A program made the translations under genes and the position numbers. The notes beneath the pieces are model-generated. The model made no database searches, was not told the origin of the DNA, and saw nothing but the letters and a program-made list of their open reading frames with translations. This document shows, piece by piece, positions 31,161-40,141 of a stretch of 64,000 nucleotides of DNA. Each line of letters starts with the position of its first letter. Positions within the stretch are counted from its first letter, which is position 1. The DNA comes from Clostridium paraputrificum. GTDB lineage: Bacteria > Bacillota > Clostridia > Clostridiales > Clostridiaceae. Where the stretch lies: positions 1,114,501-1,178,500 of the forward strand of contig NZ_UAWH01000014.1 of assembly GCF_900447045.1 (NCBI RefSeq). Direction: 5' to 3'.

Positions 31161-31688
31161 ATGAATGGAAAAATAATATTAAATTTAGCAATTAGTTTAG
31201 ATGGATACATAGCAGATGAAGATGGTGGATTTGATTGGATAGTTGGAGATGGTAGCCCTACATTAAATACAGAAAACAAAATTGACTTTCCTAAGTTTCT
31301 AGAAGGTATTGATGTTGTAGTTATGGGTAGAAATTGTTATGATCAAAATTTTCATAAAGACTATAAGGATAAAGATGTATATATAGCAACCTCAGATGAT
31401 ATGGATGATTATGAAAATTATCATTTTATAAAAGGGGATATCTGCAAACAAATAAGTGAGTTAAAGGCAGAAGGAAAGAATATATTTTTATTTGGCGGAG
31501 GCAAAATGATTGATCCCTTTATTAAAGATGATATTGTAGATGAATATATTATAGGAATAATACCTACTATTTTAGGAGAAGGAAGAAAGCTATTCCTTGG
31601 AAATGGCATTAAAATAGATCTGAAACTTCAGGAGTATTCAGTTGAGGATGGGATTGTAGTAATGAGGTATTCAAAGAGAAATAATTAA
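31161..31688 (+). CDS. Dihydrofolate reductase-like (RibD C-terminal) protein
   Basis: The 175-residue protein has the RibD_C/YwjB-type signature: LNLAISLDGYIADEDGGFDW, VVVMGRNCYDQ, IFLFGGGKMIDPF and IIPTILGEGRKLF. It belongs to the DHFR fold NADPH-dependent reductases, which are stand-alone relatives of the riboflavin reductase domain. The substrate is unknown. GTGAGGG precedes the ATG. Its terminator is also the left part of repeat R1. Confidence 0.88.
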   Translation: MNGKIILNLAISLDGYIADEDGGFDWIVGDGSPTLNTENKIDFPKFLEGIDVVVMGRNCYDQNFHKDYKDKDVYIATSDDMDDYENYHFIKGDICKQISELKAEGKNIFLFGGGKMIDPFIKDDIVDEYIIGIIPTILGEGRKLFLGNGIKIDLKLQEYSVEDGIVVMRYSKRNN

Positions 31689-31700
31689 GTGATAACAAAG

Positions 31701-31840
31701 ATTTTAGATTAGGAAGTTAGAAAACTAACTTCCTTTTTACTTTGTATGAAATAATTTGTAAAATAATTTGGGATTTAATAGGGTATTTGGGAGGAATATG
31801 AAGGTTAATATAGAATTTTAATAATATGAATAAGGTATAA
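31701..31840 (+). repeat. Leader repeat R1, including a terminator at 31711-31738
   Basis: The block runs from ATTTTAGATTAGGAAGTTAG (terminator hairpin AGGAAGTTAG / CTAACTTCCT plus T tract) through TTTGGGAGGAATATG to TAGAATTTTAATAATATGAA. It is homologous to R2 (39508-39656) and R3 (46830-46966). It sits just before the SARP regulator. The terminator serves the reductase gene upstream. Confidence 0.8.
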
Positions 31841-31877
31841 AAAGGCAAGTATTAGCTTATGGGGAGAGTAGGCCATT

Positions 31878-33095
31878 ATGAAAAAGAAAGAGCGTAAATT
31901 ATATCTTAAACTGAATGTAAGAATGTTTGGGGAGTTTCGAATATCAAATGAAGATGGCATGTTAAATACAGAGAGTATTCGTTCAGAGATGCTGACAAGA
32001 TTACTCACTTATATGTTATGTCATAGAAACAAAAGATTAACAGCTCAGGAACTTATAGACGTGCTATGGTCAGAAAATGAAAGTGAAAATCCAATTGGAG
32101 CCTTAAAAAATTTAATGTATAGACTTAGAAATTGCTTAAAAAAAGTATGGGGTGATTATGAGTTTATATTAACAGGAAAGGGTACATATAAGTGGAACCC
32201 AGAAATTGTTTTGAATGTTGATACAGAAAAATTTGAATATTGTTGTAAGAATATGATTAATGCTGAAAGTGTGGAAGAACAACTGTGGATGGGAAAAAAA
32301 GCAATTGAATTATACCAGGGGGTATTTCTTCCTAAATTGTCAGAGGAATATTGGGTAATATCCATGTCTACATACTATCATTCTATGTATTTGGATATAG
32401 TGAAAAAACTAGTAAGACTTATGGAAAAAGAAAAGAGATATTCAGAAGTAGAAGAGGTATGTCAAAAAGCTTTTAAGACAGAGCCATTAGATGAAGAAAT
32501 TCATTGTTTTATGCTGAGAGCATTGATTGCAAATAATAAACAGAAACTGGCTTTAGAACACTATAAACAGACGGAAAGATATTTATATGATGTAATAGGA
32601 GTACGGCCGTCAAAAGAAATGCAGGAGATTTATGAAAAACTGCAACAAATACAGCATGACCATGAGAGTAATATAGATGTTATTCAAGAAGAATTGAAAG
32701 AACAAAAACTTCCCTCTGGAGCTTTTTTGTGTGAATATGGAGTGTTTAGGAAAATATATATATTGGAATCACGTAGTGGTAAAAGGATGGGGATTTCTGT
32801 TCATTTGGTATTGATTAGTTTACAGCCTAATTTTCAAATATCAAAAGAAGATGGGAGCTATCTTAATGTTATAAGAGAAGAGATGGAGGTTTTGAAAACA
32901 ACTCTGCTTAATTGTATGAGGTCTAGTGATGTTATTTGCAAATATAGTGTGAATCAGTTTTTAGTAATGCTTCCAGCTTGTAAATATGAAGATGCAAAGA
33001 TGGTTATTGAACGGTTAAAGGATCAGTTTTACAAAATGGAAAAAACAGATAAAGTGATATTACAATATAGTATTTGTGAAATTGATGATATATAA
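31878..33095 (+). CDS. SARP/BTAD-type transcriptional regulator of the pilus locus
   Basis: Residues 10-105 form an OmpR-like winged helix (LLTYMLCHRNKRLTAQELID, then ALKNLMYRLRNCLKKVWG). Residues ~115-265 are the BTAD TPR domain (YCCKNMINAES... KTEPLDEEIHCFMLRALIAN... YDVIGVRPSKEMQEIYEKL). The last ~120 residues resemble a degenerate GGDEF-like domain (LNCMRSSDVICKYSVNQFLV). Directly upstream of pilus genes, it probably activates them at the repeats at 33282-33298. The signal is unknown. Confidence 0.85.
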   Translation: MKKKERKLYLKLNVRMFGEFRISNEDGMLNTESIRSEMLTRLLTYMLCHRNKRLTAQELIDVLWSENESENPIGALKNLMYRLRNCLKKVWGDYEFILTGKGTYKWNPEIVLNVDTEKFEYCCKNMINAESVEEQLWMGKKAIELYQGVFLPKLSEEYWVISMSTYYHSMYLDIVKKLVRLMEKEKRYSEVEEVCQKAFKTEPLDEEIHCFMLRALIANNKQKLALEHYKQTERYLYDVIGVRPSKEMQEIYEKLQQIQHDHESNIDVIQEELKEQKLPSGAFLCEYGVFRKIYILESRSGKRMGISVHLVLISLQPNFQISKEDGSYLNVIREEMEVLKTTLLNCMRSSDVICKYSVNQFLVMLPACKYEDAKMVIERLKDQFYKMEKTDKVILQYSICEIDDI

Positions 33096-33114
33096 ACTAA
33101 TAATATTATTATTT

Positions 33115-33143
33115 AGAACTGGAAATATGCCAGTTCTTTTTTT
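33115..33143 (+). terminator. Rho-independent terminator
   Basis: AGAACTGG / CCAGTTCT with a 7-nt loop and TTTTTTT, after the SARP gene. The pilus structural genes therefore need their own promoter. Confidence 0.88.
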
Positions 33144-33148
33144 GATGT

Positions 33149-33283
33149 ATAAAAAATATAAAATCAAGGATAGTAATTTTATAATTTCCTTACCTTTAGT
33201 AAGAAGGGAATAGATATTTATTTTTCTGTGACTTGGAGCTTGCGACGGAACAAGCAAAATAAATATCCACGCCACCTTTTTTG
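33149..33283 (+). repeat. Hairpin repeat, copy B (longest)
   Basis: Core 33186-33276 matches copy A at 89 of 91 positions. The upstream flank from 33149 (TATAAAAAATATAAAATCAA then GGATAGTAATTTTATAAT) matches copy C. The inner palindrome GATATTTATTTT / AAAATAAATATC and the GCTTG / CAAGC stem form a long hairpin. Confidence 0.82.
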
Positions 33284-33316
33284 TGACCGTTATGTGACTT
33301 TTAGTTAATATATTAT
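33282..33316 (+). promoter_or_regulatory. Direct repeats with 11-bp period before a -10, likely SARP site
   Basis: TGTGAC occurs at 33282-33287 and 33293-33298, exactly 11 bp apart. A TATTAT (33311-33316) follows 12 bp downstream. SARP activators bind direct repeats with 11-bp spacing close to the -10 element, so this fits the adjacent SARP protein. A TATAAT at 33348-33353 is an alternative -10. Confidence 0.55.
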
Positions 33317-33401
33317 AACTATAAAAGTTAAAAATGTAATTGTTTGTTATAATCTGATGAATAATGAGTAAATTAAAAAAATGATTGGAGGAAGAAGAGC
33401 C

Positions 33402-36080
33402 ATGAAAAGTAATAAGATGAAGAGAATATTAGTAGCCATACTTTGCATGGTAGTGGTGTTATCCAGTAATATTTCGGTGTTAGTAGAAGGAAAAAGTATT
33501 TCAACAGTTGAAATAAGTGCTGGTGAAAATGGGGATAACAACCCTCACAATCAGTTAGGCAATGATTTGAAAGAAACAACAAACAAAGTAGTAGAAAAAG
33601 CTTATAACTATGATGGAGAAGAACCAGATTTATCATTAGGTGTTTATCCAGAGCGTTATAAAATTTGGAGAGATGAGACTGACAGAGAACACTCAAATGA
33701 GGGGGAGCAAAATAGATATACCTTTGGTGATTTTGGAGAAAGCTACGATATATTTAATATCTTAGCTAGGTACAATGCTTTTACCTTTGATTCATATGAA
33801 GGTACACACATTGTTGGACCAGTTGCAGCTGAGGGGAATGTTAAGGTTTCTATAGGTGGCACTACAACAAATGTAGAGTATCCACATACAGTTCCTTCTT
33901 ATATTGGCGGAAATGCTGAGAATAGTAATACAATCATTACAACTTCTAACATGCCAATATTCATTAATGGAAATATAGAAGCAAACAAGAGATATTGGAC
34001 AATGCAAGAATCTAACACTTCACTTTATTACAATTATTATTATACAAATGATAATTACAAATACATTGATATGGAAGTGGCAAAAGAAAAAATTATTCAG
34101 CAAATGCAAGACTTAAAAGATTTTCAAGGAATTGATGTAACAGGGCATTATATGAAGAAAATTACAATCACTGATAAAGATATAGAAGAAATGAAAAACT
34201 TACCTCCAGGTGAAATTATTGAAAAAGAAGGATATACCTTAGAAAATTGTGGATCAGGAAGTTATAATTACGGAATTCGATTGAAACTTGGATATAACTT
34301 TGAAATTTCTTCAGTTAAAGATATTGATTATATTATTTATGATTATGAAAGCTTACATGAAGTAGGTAATATGACAACATTTATAAATATCTTAGATTCT
34401 GGAGAATTTAATATGCCAGCTATATTTAAATCAGTTTCTGATAAATTAGGAGATAAATTAGCTATTATTGGATCTGGAAATATAAAAGATGCTTATCAAT
34501 TTGCTTCTATTGAGGTTGAAGAGGCCTTTAATATTGTTGGGTTTTTCCCTAATGCAACTAAAATTACAGTAGGGGGAAGTATGAACAAATATGTTGGACA
34601 TCTAGTAGCACCAAAAGCTTATGTTGAAATAAATAGTGGTGACTATAATGGTACTATGATTGCCAATAGTATTAAATCAAGTGCAGAAGGACATATGTGG
34701 CCATTTAATGTTAGGTCTTTATTTGAATTTAGAAAAACAGTAAATGGATCAATACCAAATGAGAATGAAGTGTTTAAATTTAAAATAGAAAATATTTCAA
34801 AGCCTGAAACTGCAGAGAATATTCCAATTCAGTATGCTGAAAATAGTCCAAATGGTTTAGTTACATTTGATCTTTCAGGTTTAACAAAGCGAGGGGAGTA
34901 TATTTTCAAGATTTCAGAAGAATATACCAACACTCAGTACATTAAAAATGATAATGTGTATTATGCTAAATTTAATGTTTTACCATCAACAAGTACAGCA
35001 GGTGGTGTTAATATGTCAGCAAAGCTTGAAGGTTTTTATGAAGATGAGAAATGTACAATAAAGCATGATATGAATGGTAGTAATGTATTGTATAACAACT
35101 TTAGAGATCTTAAGGTTCAAAAGAAGTGGACTGACACAGAAGGAAATGAGTTGGACAAGCAATATTGGAAGCCAGTATCAGTTGAAATTCATAGAAAAGC
35201 AGTTAAAGATGAAGCTTTTCAGCCAACTGAAGGTACTGTTGTAGATAATGTGGACATTAATGAACTAAAAAATAATACATTGGTAGAAAAAGTTACATTA
35301 AGTGAGGATAATGACTGGAAGCAAACCTTAATAGGAAATCAATATTTCTCATCAAAAATCCTAGAAGAAGATGGAAAGATAGTAAAATATGATTTTAGCT
35401 ATTATGCAAAAGAGGTAGATGTACCAAGTAATGCTACTGTAAGCTATGAAAATAATGATGGAATTATTATTGGATGCATTATAGTTAAAAATCAAGTGGA
35501 TTCAGTAGATTTGACTATACAGAAAAAGAGTAGCACAGGTAATAATGATTATCTATCTGGTGCAGAATTTAAACTCTATAAATCAAGTGATTTAAATGCA
35601 CCATTAAAATTTACATTAAATAATGGTTATTATGTATTTAATGTAAATGGAGATAAGGAAACATTATTAACAGATGGTTCAGAAACAGGTAAAGACATTG
35701 TTGGATTGTTAAAATTAAAAGATTTACCTTTTGGTGATTATGTTATACAAGAAACAAAACATCCTGAGGGGTTTGTAATTAATAGTCAATTTATCTTTAT
35801 TCATGTTGATAGTAAGGGAAGCTATTATCAATTAATGGGTGATGAAAAAGTTCCTAATGAGACCATGGAGAAAGTAAACATTAATCATACATCCACTGAT
35901 TTTAGTATTAAATTAGAATTTGCCGTTGAAAATACACCAAACATTGAGGTTCCAGAAACAGGTGGTACACCTAATGATATATATAAGAAGATTGGGTTAT
36001 TGCTTACTTGTTTGGGAGCTATAATGCTTACAGTATATGAGGTAAAGTTCAATAAAAATAGAAAAAAGATAGGGTTCTAA
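33402..36080 (+). CDS. Pilus tip adhesin-like LPXTG-type surface protein
   Basis: The 892-residue protein has a signal peptide (MKRILVAILCMVVVLSSNIS) and a long N-terminal beta-helix-like domain that includes YDIFNILARYNAFTFDSYEG and HIVGPVAAEGNVKVSIGG (choice-of-anchor A type). Cna-B / SpaA-like domains follow (KVQKKWTDTEGNELDKQYW; LTIQKKSSTG... GDYVIQETKHPEGF, with the E-box). It ends in VPETGG, a membrane span and NKNRKK, a sortase signal with V in place of L. ATG 33402 has GGAGG 10 nt upstream. As first gene of the operon and the largest, it is the probable tip protein. Confidence 0.88.
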   Translation: MKSNKMKRILVAILCMVVVLSSNISVLVEGKSISTVEISAGENGDNNPHNQLGNDLKETTNKVVEKAYNYDGEEPDLSLGVYPERYKIWRDETDREHSNEGEQNRYTFGDFGESYDIFNILARYNAFTFDSYEGTHIVGPVAAEGNVKVSIGGTTTNVEYPHTVPSYIGGNAENSNTIITTSNMPIFINGNIEANKRYWTMQESNTSLYYNYYYTNDNYKYIDMEVAKEKIIQQMQDLKDFQGIDVTGHYMKKITITDKDIEEMKNLPPGEIIEKEGYTLENCGSGSYNYGIRLKLGYNFEISSVKDIDYIIYDYESLHEVGNMTTFINILDSGEFNMPAIFKSVSDKLGDKLAIIGSGNIKDAYQFASIEVEEAFNIVGFFPNATKITVGGSMNKYVGHLVAPKAYVEINSGDYNGTMIANSIKSSAEGHMWPFNVRSLFEFRKTVNGSIPNENEVFKFKIENISKPETAENIPIQYAENSPNGLVTFDLSGLTKRGEYIFKISEEYTNTQYIKNDNVYYAKFNVLPSTSTAGGVNMSAKLEGFYEDEKCTIKHDMNGSNVLYNNFRDLKVQKKWTDTEGNELDKQYWKPVSVEIHRKAVKDEAFQPTEGTVVDNVDINELKNNTLVEKVTLSEDNDWKQTLIGNQYFSSKILEEDGKIVKYDFSYYAKEVDVPSNATVSYENNDGIIIGCIIVKNQVDSVDLTIQKKSSTGNNDYLSGAEFKLYKSSDLNAPLKFTLNNGYYVFNVNGDKETLLTDGSETGKDIVGLLKLKDLPFGDYVIQETKHPEGFVINSQFIFIHVDSKGSYYQLMGDEKVPNETMEKVNINHTSTDFSIKLEFAVENTPNIEVPETGGTPNDIYKKIGLLLTCLGAIMLTVYEVKFNKNRKKIGF

Positions 36081-36102
36081 GTAAGAAAGGGAGGAAAATA
36101 AA

Positions 36103-37638
36103 ATGAAATTATTAAAAAAGGTAAGTGTACTAGTAGTAGCTGTGGCTATGATGTTAAACATAGTTTCACCAACATTAACATTTGCAGGTACAGTTGAACA
36201 GGGCTCTTTACAGATTAATAGAGAAGGAGCTACTTATAATCTATACAAAGTTTTAGCTTCTGAAACAGAAGTAATAGGAGATAAAGAGATTCCTATTTTT
36301 TCAGTAAATTCTAGCTTTACAAGTTTCTTTAATGGAGATAGTGAATATACCTTTGAAAGTGATAAGGGTATTTTAAAAAATGGAGTATTAGTTGTATCTT
36401 CTGACAAATTGCTTGGAACTGATAGCACAGAGGATTATAAACAGAGTCCAGAAATGCAAGATCTTACAAAAGCACTTGCTAACTTTATTTTAACAAATAA
36501 TGTATCTCCTACAGTGTTAAAAGGTAATGTTAAATCAGTATTAAATCAGGGATATTACTTGGTGTTAGAAGATCATACAACAATTACTTCTAATGGAAAT
36601 TCAGGTCGTGTGCCTTCACAGGCAATGCTAATTAATATCACTAAAGGTGAAGATGTAAGTATCTTCCCTAAGGACTCTGAATTTACAATTGATAAGGTAG
36701 TTGAAGAAGGAAATGATAATGTAGCACAAATTGGTACTGAAAAGAACTATAAAATAACATCTACTATACCTACTTATCCATCTAATTATACAAATATCAT
36801 TTATACCATAACTGATAAAATGTCAAAAGGTTTAACATTAAATGAAGCTTCAATTAATGTTATGATTGGAAATGAGATTGTTATAGAAAATGGTGTTCTT
36901 AAAGAACAATTTAAGTCGTATTTTAAGAGTTTTGATATTATAAAGAATTCAGATGGTACTACTACAACTATATTTGATTTTAATTATGAGGCATTAAAAG
37001 CAGCTGCATTAGTTGGACAACCTGTTACAATTACTTATACAGCTAAAATTAATGAAAATGCTTTAGTTCATGATCCAAATACTAATGAAGCTGAGTTGGA
37101 ATACTCTACATCTCCAGATGGAAACACCACAGGTGGTATTATTACAGATGAAACAGAAACTTATACTTATGGCCTTGATTTACTTAAGCTAGATGGTAGT
37201 AATAAAACAACTACATTAGCTGGTGCTAAATTTGAAATAAGAGATAATGCAGGTAATGTAGTTGGAACTGTAACAACTGGTGAAGATGGTAAGGCATCAT
37301 TTGTAGGTTTATCAGAAGGTACTTACACAATTACTGAGATAGAAGCACCTAACAGTGAATATGCCTTATTAGATGGGGAAATTACTATTAAAATTACTGC
37401 TGACCCAAACAACAAAGCAAATTGTACAGTAGAGCTTAAAGATGGTAAGGTTGAAATAATTGATAATGTAACAGTAGAAAATGGAACAATTTCATTTGAT
37501 GTATATAACTACAAAGGTATTAACTTACCAGAAACTGGTGGAATGGGTACAACAATCTTTATGGTTGGAGGAGCTTCACTAATTCTATTGGCAGGTGTAA
37601 TGTTAATAGTTTACTCAAAGAAAAGTAAAAAAGCATAG
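36103..37638 (+). CDS. Major pilin (SpaA/FimA-type backbone), LPXTG
   Basis: The 511-residue protein has a signal peptide (LLKKVSVLVVAVAMMLNIVS), a backbone domain with FPKDSEFTIDKV, whose lysine matches the pilin-motif lysine used by class C sortases, and an SpaA/Cna-B domain with E-box YTITEIEAPNS. It ends LPETGGMGTT, a span and KKSKKA. Isopeptide-forming Lys/Asn/Glu sets are likely (LLKLDGSN, AKFEIRD). It should polymerise into the pilus shaft through the sortase encoded next. Confidence 0.92.
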   Translation: MKLLKKVSVLVVAVAMMLNIVSPTLTFAGTVEQGSLQINREGATYNLYKVLASETEVIGDKEIPIFSVNSSFTSFFNGDSEYTFESDKGILKNGVLVVSSDKLLGTDSTEDYKQSPEMQDLTKALANFILTNNVSPTVLKGNVKSVLNQGYYLVLEDHTTITSNGNSGRVPSQAMLINITKGEDVSIFPKDSEFTIDKVVEEGNDNVAQIGTEKNYKITSTIPTYPSNYTNIIYTITDKMSKGLTLNEASINVMIGNEIVIENGVLKEQFKSYFKSFDIIKNSDGTTTTIFDFNYEALKAAALVGQPVTITYTAKINENALVHDPNTNEAELEYSTSPDGNTTGGIITDETETYTYGLDLLKLDGSNKTTTLAGAKFEIRDNAGNVVGTVTTGEDGKASFVGLSEGTYTITEIEAPNSEYALLDGEITIKITADPNNKANCTVELKDGKVEIIDNVTVENGTISFDVYNYKGINLPETGGMGTTIFMVGGASLILLAGVMLIVYSKKSKKA

Positions 37639-37658
37639 AATAAAATTGTAAATATGTA

Positions 37659-37688
37659 TAAGAGCCGATGAGGAATCATCGGCTTATA
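37659..37688 (+). terminator. Intercistronic hairpin between pilin and sortase
   Basis: AGCCGATGA pairs with TCATCGGCT around a 4-nt loop, with no strong T tract. It could be a partial terminator or mRNA stabiliser keeping pilin message above sortase message. Confidence 0.65.
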
Positions 37689-37715
37689 TGGTAGTTTTTA
37701 TGGGAGTGTGCTAGT

Positions 37716-38567
37716 ATGAAAAGACGTTTAATCATGGGATTTATTATTTTGATTATGGTTCTTGGGATAGGCTTAATGGCTTATCCGAGCTTGGCCAATT
37801 TTATTAACAATCAATTTTCTATATCTACAATAGGTGATTATAACACCAAGGTAGAAAAATATAATAAAGAGGAAATTGATAAAATAATGAAAAATGCTTA
37901 TGATTATAACAATTCATTACCTGGTGCATTCCCTGCAGACCCCTTTAGTGGAAAAAATATTTCTAGAAAATCCATGAGTGATTTCAAAGATTTCTTCATG
38001 GTACAAGAAGGGGCAATGATTGGATATATTGAGATTCCTAGTGTGGATATTTACCTTCCAATTTACTATGGAACAAGTGATGCAGTGTTAAAGAAAGGTG
38101 TTGGATTGATTAAAAATTCATCCTTGCCTGTTGCAGGTGAAAGCTCACATGCTTTGCTTTCTGCTCACACTGGATTACCTTCCCAAGAATTGTTTACTGG
38201 AATAGAAGAGCTAAAAGATGGAGATGTTTTCTTTATTCATACTATGGATCAGGTTTTTGCCTATAGAATAAATCAAAGGAAGGTAGTTTTGCCAGAAGAA
38301 ACTAGTGATTTAATGATTGAAGAGGGAAAAACATATATAACATTGATAACATGTACGCCATATGGCATTAATACTCATAGATTACTTGTCCGTGGAGAAT
38401 ATGATCCTAATTTTGATTTTTCATCTGAGGAATATACATTTACATCTCAAAAACATAAAAATGACTGGTTATGGATGATCCTTGTCAGTGGATTTGTTGT
38501 TGTTGGCATTGCTGGATTCATCATCTTAAAGAAGAAGAAAAAAGAAAGCAAAAAGGAGGAAAACTAA
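37716..38567 (+). CDS. srtC: Class C (pilus) sortase
   Basis: The 283-residue protein has N- and C-terminal membrane segments. The catalytic His is in LLSAHTGLPS, the catalytic Cys is in TLITCTPYGINTHRLLVRG, and the Arg is in the same stretch. The lid motif DPFSG (residues ~69-73) precedes the core, typical of class C. It joins pilin subunits by transpeptidation at LPETG. Start ATG 37716 follows GGGAG. No housekeeping sortase is present here. Confidence 0.95.
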   Translation: MKRRLIMGFIILIMVLGIGLMAYPSLANFINNQFSISTIGDYNTKVEKYNKEEIDKIMKNAYDYNNSLPGAFPADPFSGKNISRKSMSDFKDFFMVQEGAMIGYIEIPSVDIYLPIYYGTSDAVLKKGVGLIKNSSLPVAGESSHALLSAHTGLPSQELFTGIEELKDGDVFFIHTMDQVFAYRINQRKVVLPEETSDLMIEEGKTYITLITCTPYGINTHRLLVRGEYDPNFDFSSEEYTFTSQKHKNDWLWMILVSGFVVVGIAGFIILKKKKKESKKEEN

Positions 38568-38571
38568 TAAA

Positions 38572-39498
38572 ATGAAGAAACAAAATAGTATATATATAAA
38601 GTTAATAGTTGCTGCATTCATGTTCCTTACTATATTTGTATTGCCAGTTCAAGCTGCCAAGAATGGTTCAATTACAATTATTGATAAGACTTATGAAGGA
38701 AAGCTATTAGAAAATATTAATGTTCAGCTTTATAAAGTTGCAGATTTTACTGATAATTCAAGAAGGAAAATTGTCATGAAAGATGCATTTAAAGATTTTG
38801 AATTAGACATTGATAAATTAGTTTCCTCTGATGCTTTAGAAGAGAGTGCTCGTCTTTGTGAGAGCTTTGTTAGAGAGCATTCTATTAAGCCTTTAGCTAC
38901 CACTATAACAGATGAGAATGGAAAAGCTGTATTTTCAAATATAAGTGATGGTATTTATTTAGTTATGCAAAGCCAAGTGAATTCTGATGAATATACAGTA
39001 ACTTCTGTACCATTTTATGTGCAGGTTCCCTTTGTAGATAAAGATGGAAATGTAAATTATCAAGTTACAACATATCCTAAAAATGAAGTTTTATATCCTG
39101 AGGAAATGGATGAACTATCTGTTGTGAAGATATGGAAAGATAATAATAACAAAGACAAAATGCGTCCAGATTATATTGAAGTGGGCTTATATGGAGACGG
39201 AGAGTTAAAGGAAACAGTTGAGTTAAGTAATCTTAATAACTGGTCATATACTTGGAATGATTTATCAAAGGATGTAGTTTGGAATGTAGAGGAGATTAAG
39301 GTTCCAGATAATTATCGTATGACAAGTGAAAGAAATGGAAATCACATTACAATTACTAATGAGTTGGATAGTGATGGTGATAGTTATGAAATTGCAGATA
39401 CAGGGGATAAAATGAGGATAGGATTTTATGTTATGTTATTTGCATTTTCTGGGGTGTTACTTCTGATTTACGTAAAGTGTTGTAGAAAAAGGGATTAA
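38572..39498 (+). CDS. Minor / basal pilin with Cna-B domain
   Basis: The 308-residue protein has a signal peptide (LIVAAFMFLTIFVLPVQAA). An N-terminal pilin-like domain (SITIIDKTYEGKLLENINVQ) follows, then a Cna-B domain (LSVVKIWKDNNNKDKMRPDY... WNVEEIKVPDNY). The C-terminus has a membrane span and KCCRKRD. The sorting signal reads IADTGD rather than LPXTG, so it may be a divergent substrate or be cell-wall anchored by another sortase. It starts 4 bp after srtC and is the last gene of the pilus operon. Confidence 0.85.
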   Translation: MKKQNSIYIKLIVAAFMFLTIFVLPVQAAKNGSITIIDKTYEGKLLENINVQLYKVADFTDNSRRKIVMKDAFKDFELDIDKLVSSDALEESARLCESFVREHSIKPLATTITDENGKAVFSNISDGIYLVMQSQVNSDEYTVTSVPFYVQVPFVDKDGNVNYQVTTYPKNEVLYPEEMDELSVVKIWKDNNNKDKMRPDYIEVGLYGDGELKETVELSNLNNWSYTWNDLSKDVVWNVEEIKVPDNYRMTSERNGNHITITNELDSDGDSYEIADTGDKMRIGFYVMLFAFSGVLLLIYVKCCRKRD

Positions 39499-39507
39499 AA
39501 ATAAGGG

Positions 39508-39656
39508 GTAAATAAATATATTTTAGATTAGGAAGTTAGGAAACTAACTTCCTTTTTTAAGGTCTAGGGAATTATAAAATTTCTGGAAAATCATAAGATA
39601 TTTAGGAGGAATATGTAACTGTATGTAGAGTTTTAAAGATATGAATGAAATGTTAA
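39508..39656 (+). repeat. Leader repeat R2, including a terminator at 39530-39558
   Basis: Opens with GTAAATAAATATATTTTAG (shared with R3), then the hairpin AGGAAGTTAGG / CTAACTTCCT and T tract, TTTAGGAGGAATATG and ATGAATGAAATGTTAA. Downstream an ATG at 39698 opens only 11 codons (MIEAMEQQMVN), so no gene follows. The gap to 39841 shows nothing else. Confidence 0.8.
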
Positions 39657-39841
39657 CAAACAACTTTTAAGAGACAGAAGAGTGGGAGATGAGATTTATG
39701 ATTGAGGCTATGGAACAGCAGATGGTTAATTAAGATACTGGAAGTGAGTAGATGAAAAACAAAAGTTTTACTGCAGTATGCATAATAGAAATCAATTAAA
39801 GGAGCCCCATTATATCTATAATTTAAGTATTTAACATATTC

Positions 39842-39972
39842 TTATTTTGTAGTTGGAGCATCTTTTGATGAAGTATTGATATAAGATGCTGTGTTATCAT
39901 CACCACAGCCAACAAGATCTAACATTAATACAGATAATGCGATTAGCAGAATTGATTTTAGTTTTTTCTCAT
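39842..39972 (-). pseudogene. Truncated, frameshifted lipoprotein N-terminus
   Basis: On the minus strand an ATG (39972) after AAAGAGG reads MRKN then stops. One extra A would give MRKKLKSILLIALSVLMLDL followed by VGCGDDNTA, a lipoprotein signal with lipobox LVGC, ending at 39842 after ~43 codons. It is a decayed substrate-binding lipoprotein start. Confidence 0.5.
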
Positions 39973-40141
39973 TTGCTTTGCCTCTTTAATAAAATTTATA
40001 TTTATAGTTTGCTTAGAATAAAGTTTTATATTCTAATTTGAATCTTATTTGTAATATACAATAGACTTTTTATGTGAATTCGTGATAAACTATAGATATT
40101 ATTTCACAGCAAGTTGTGAATTTTAAAAGAAAGGGAGAAAT

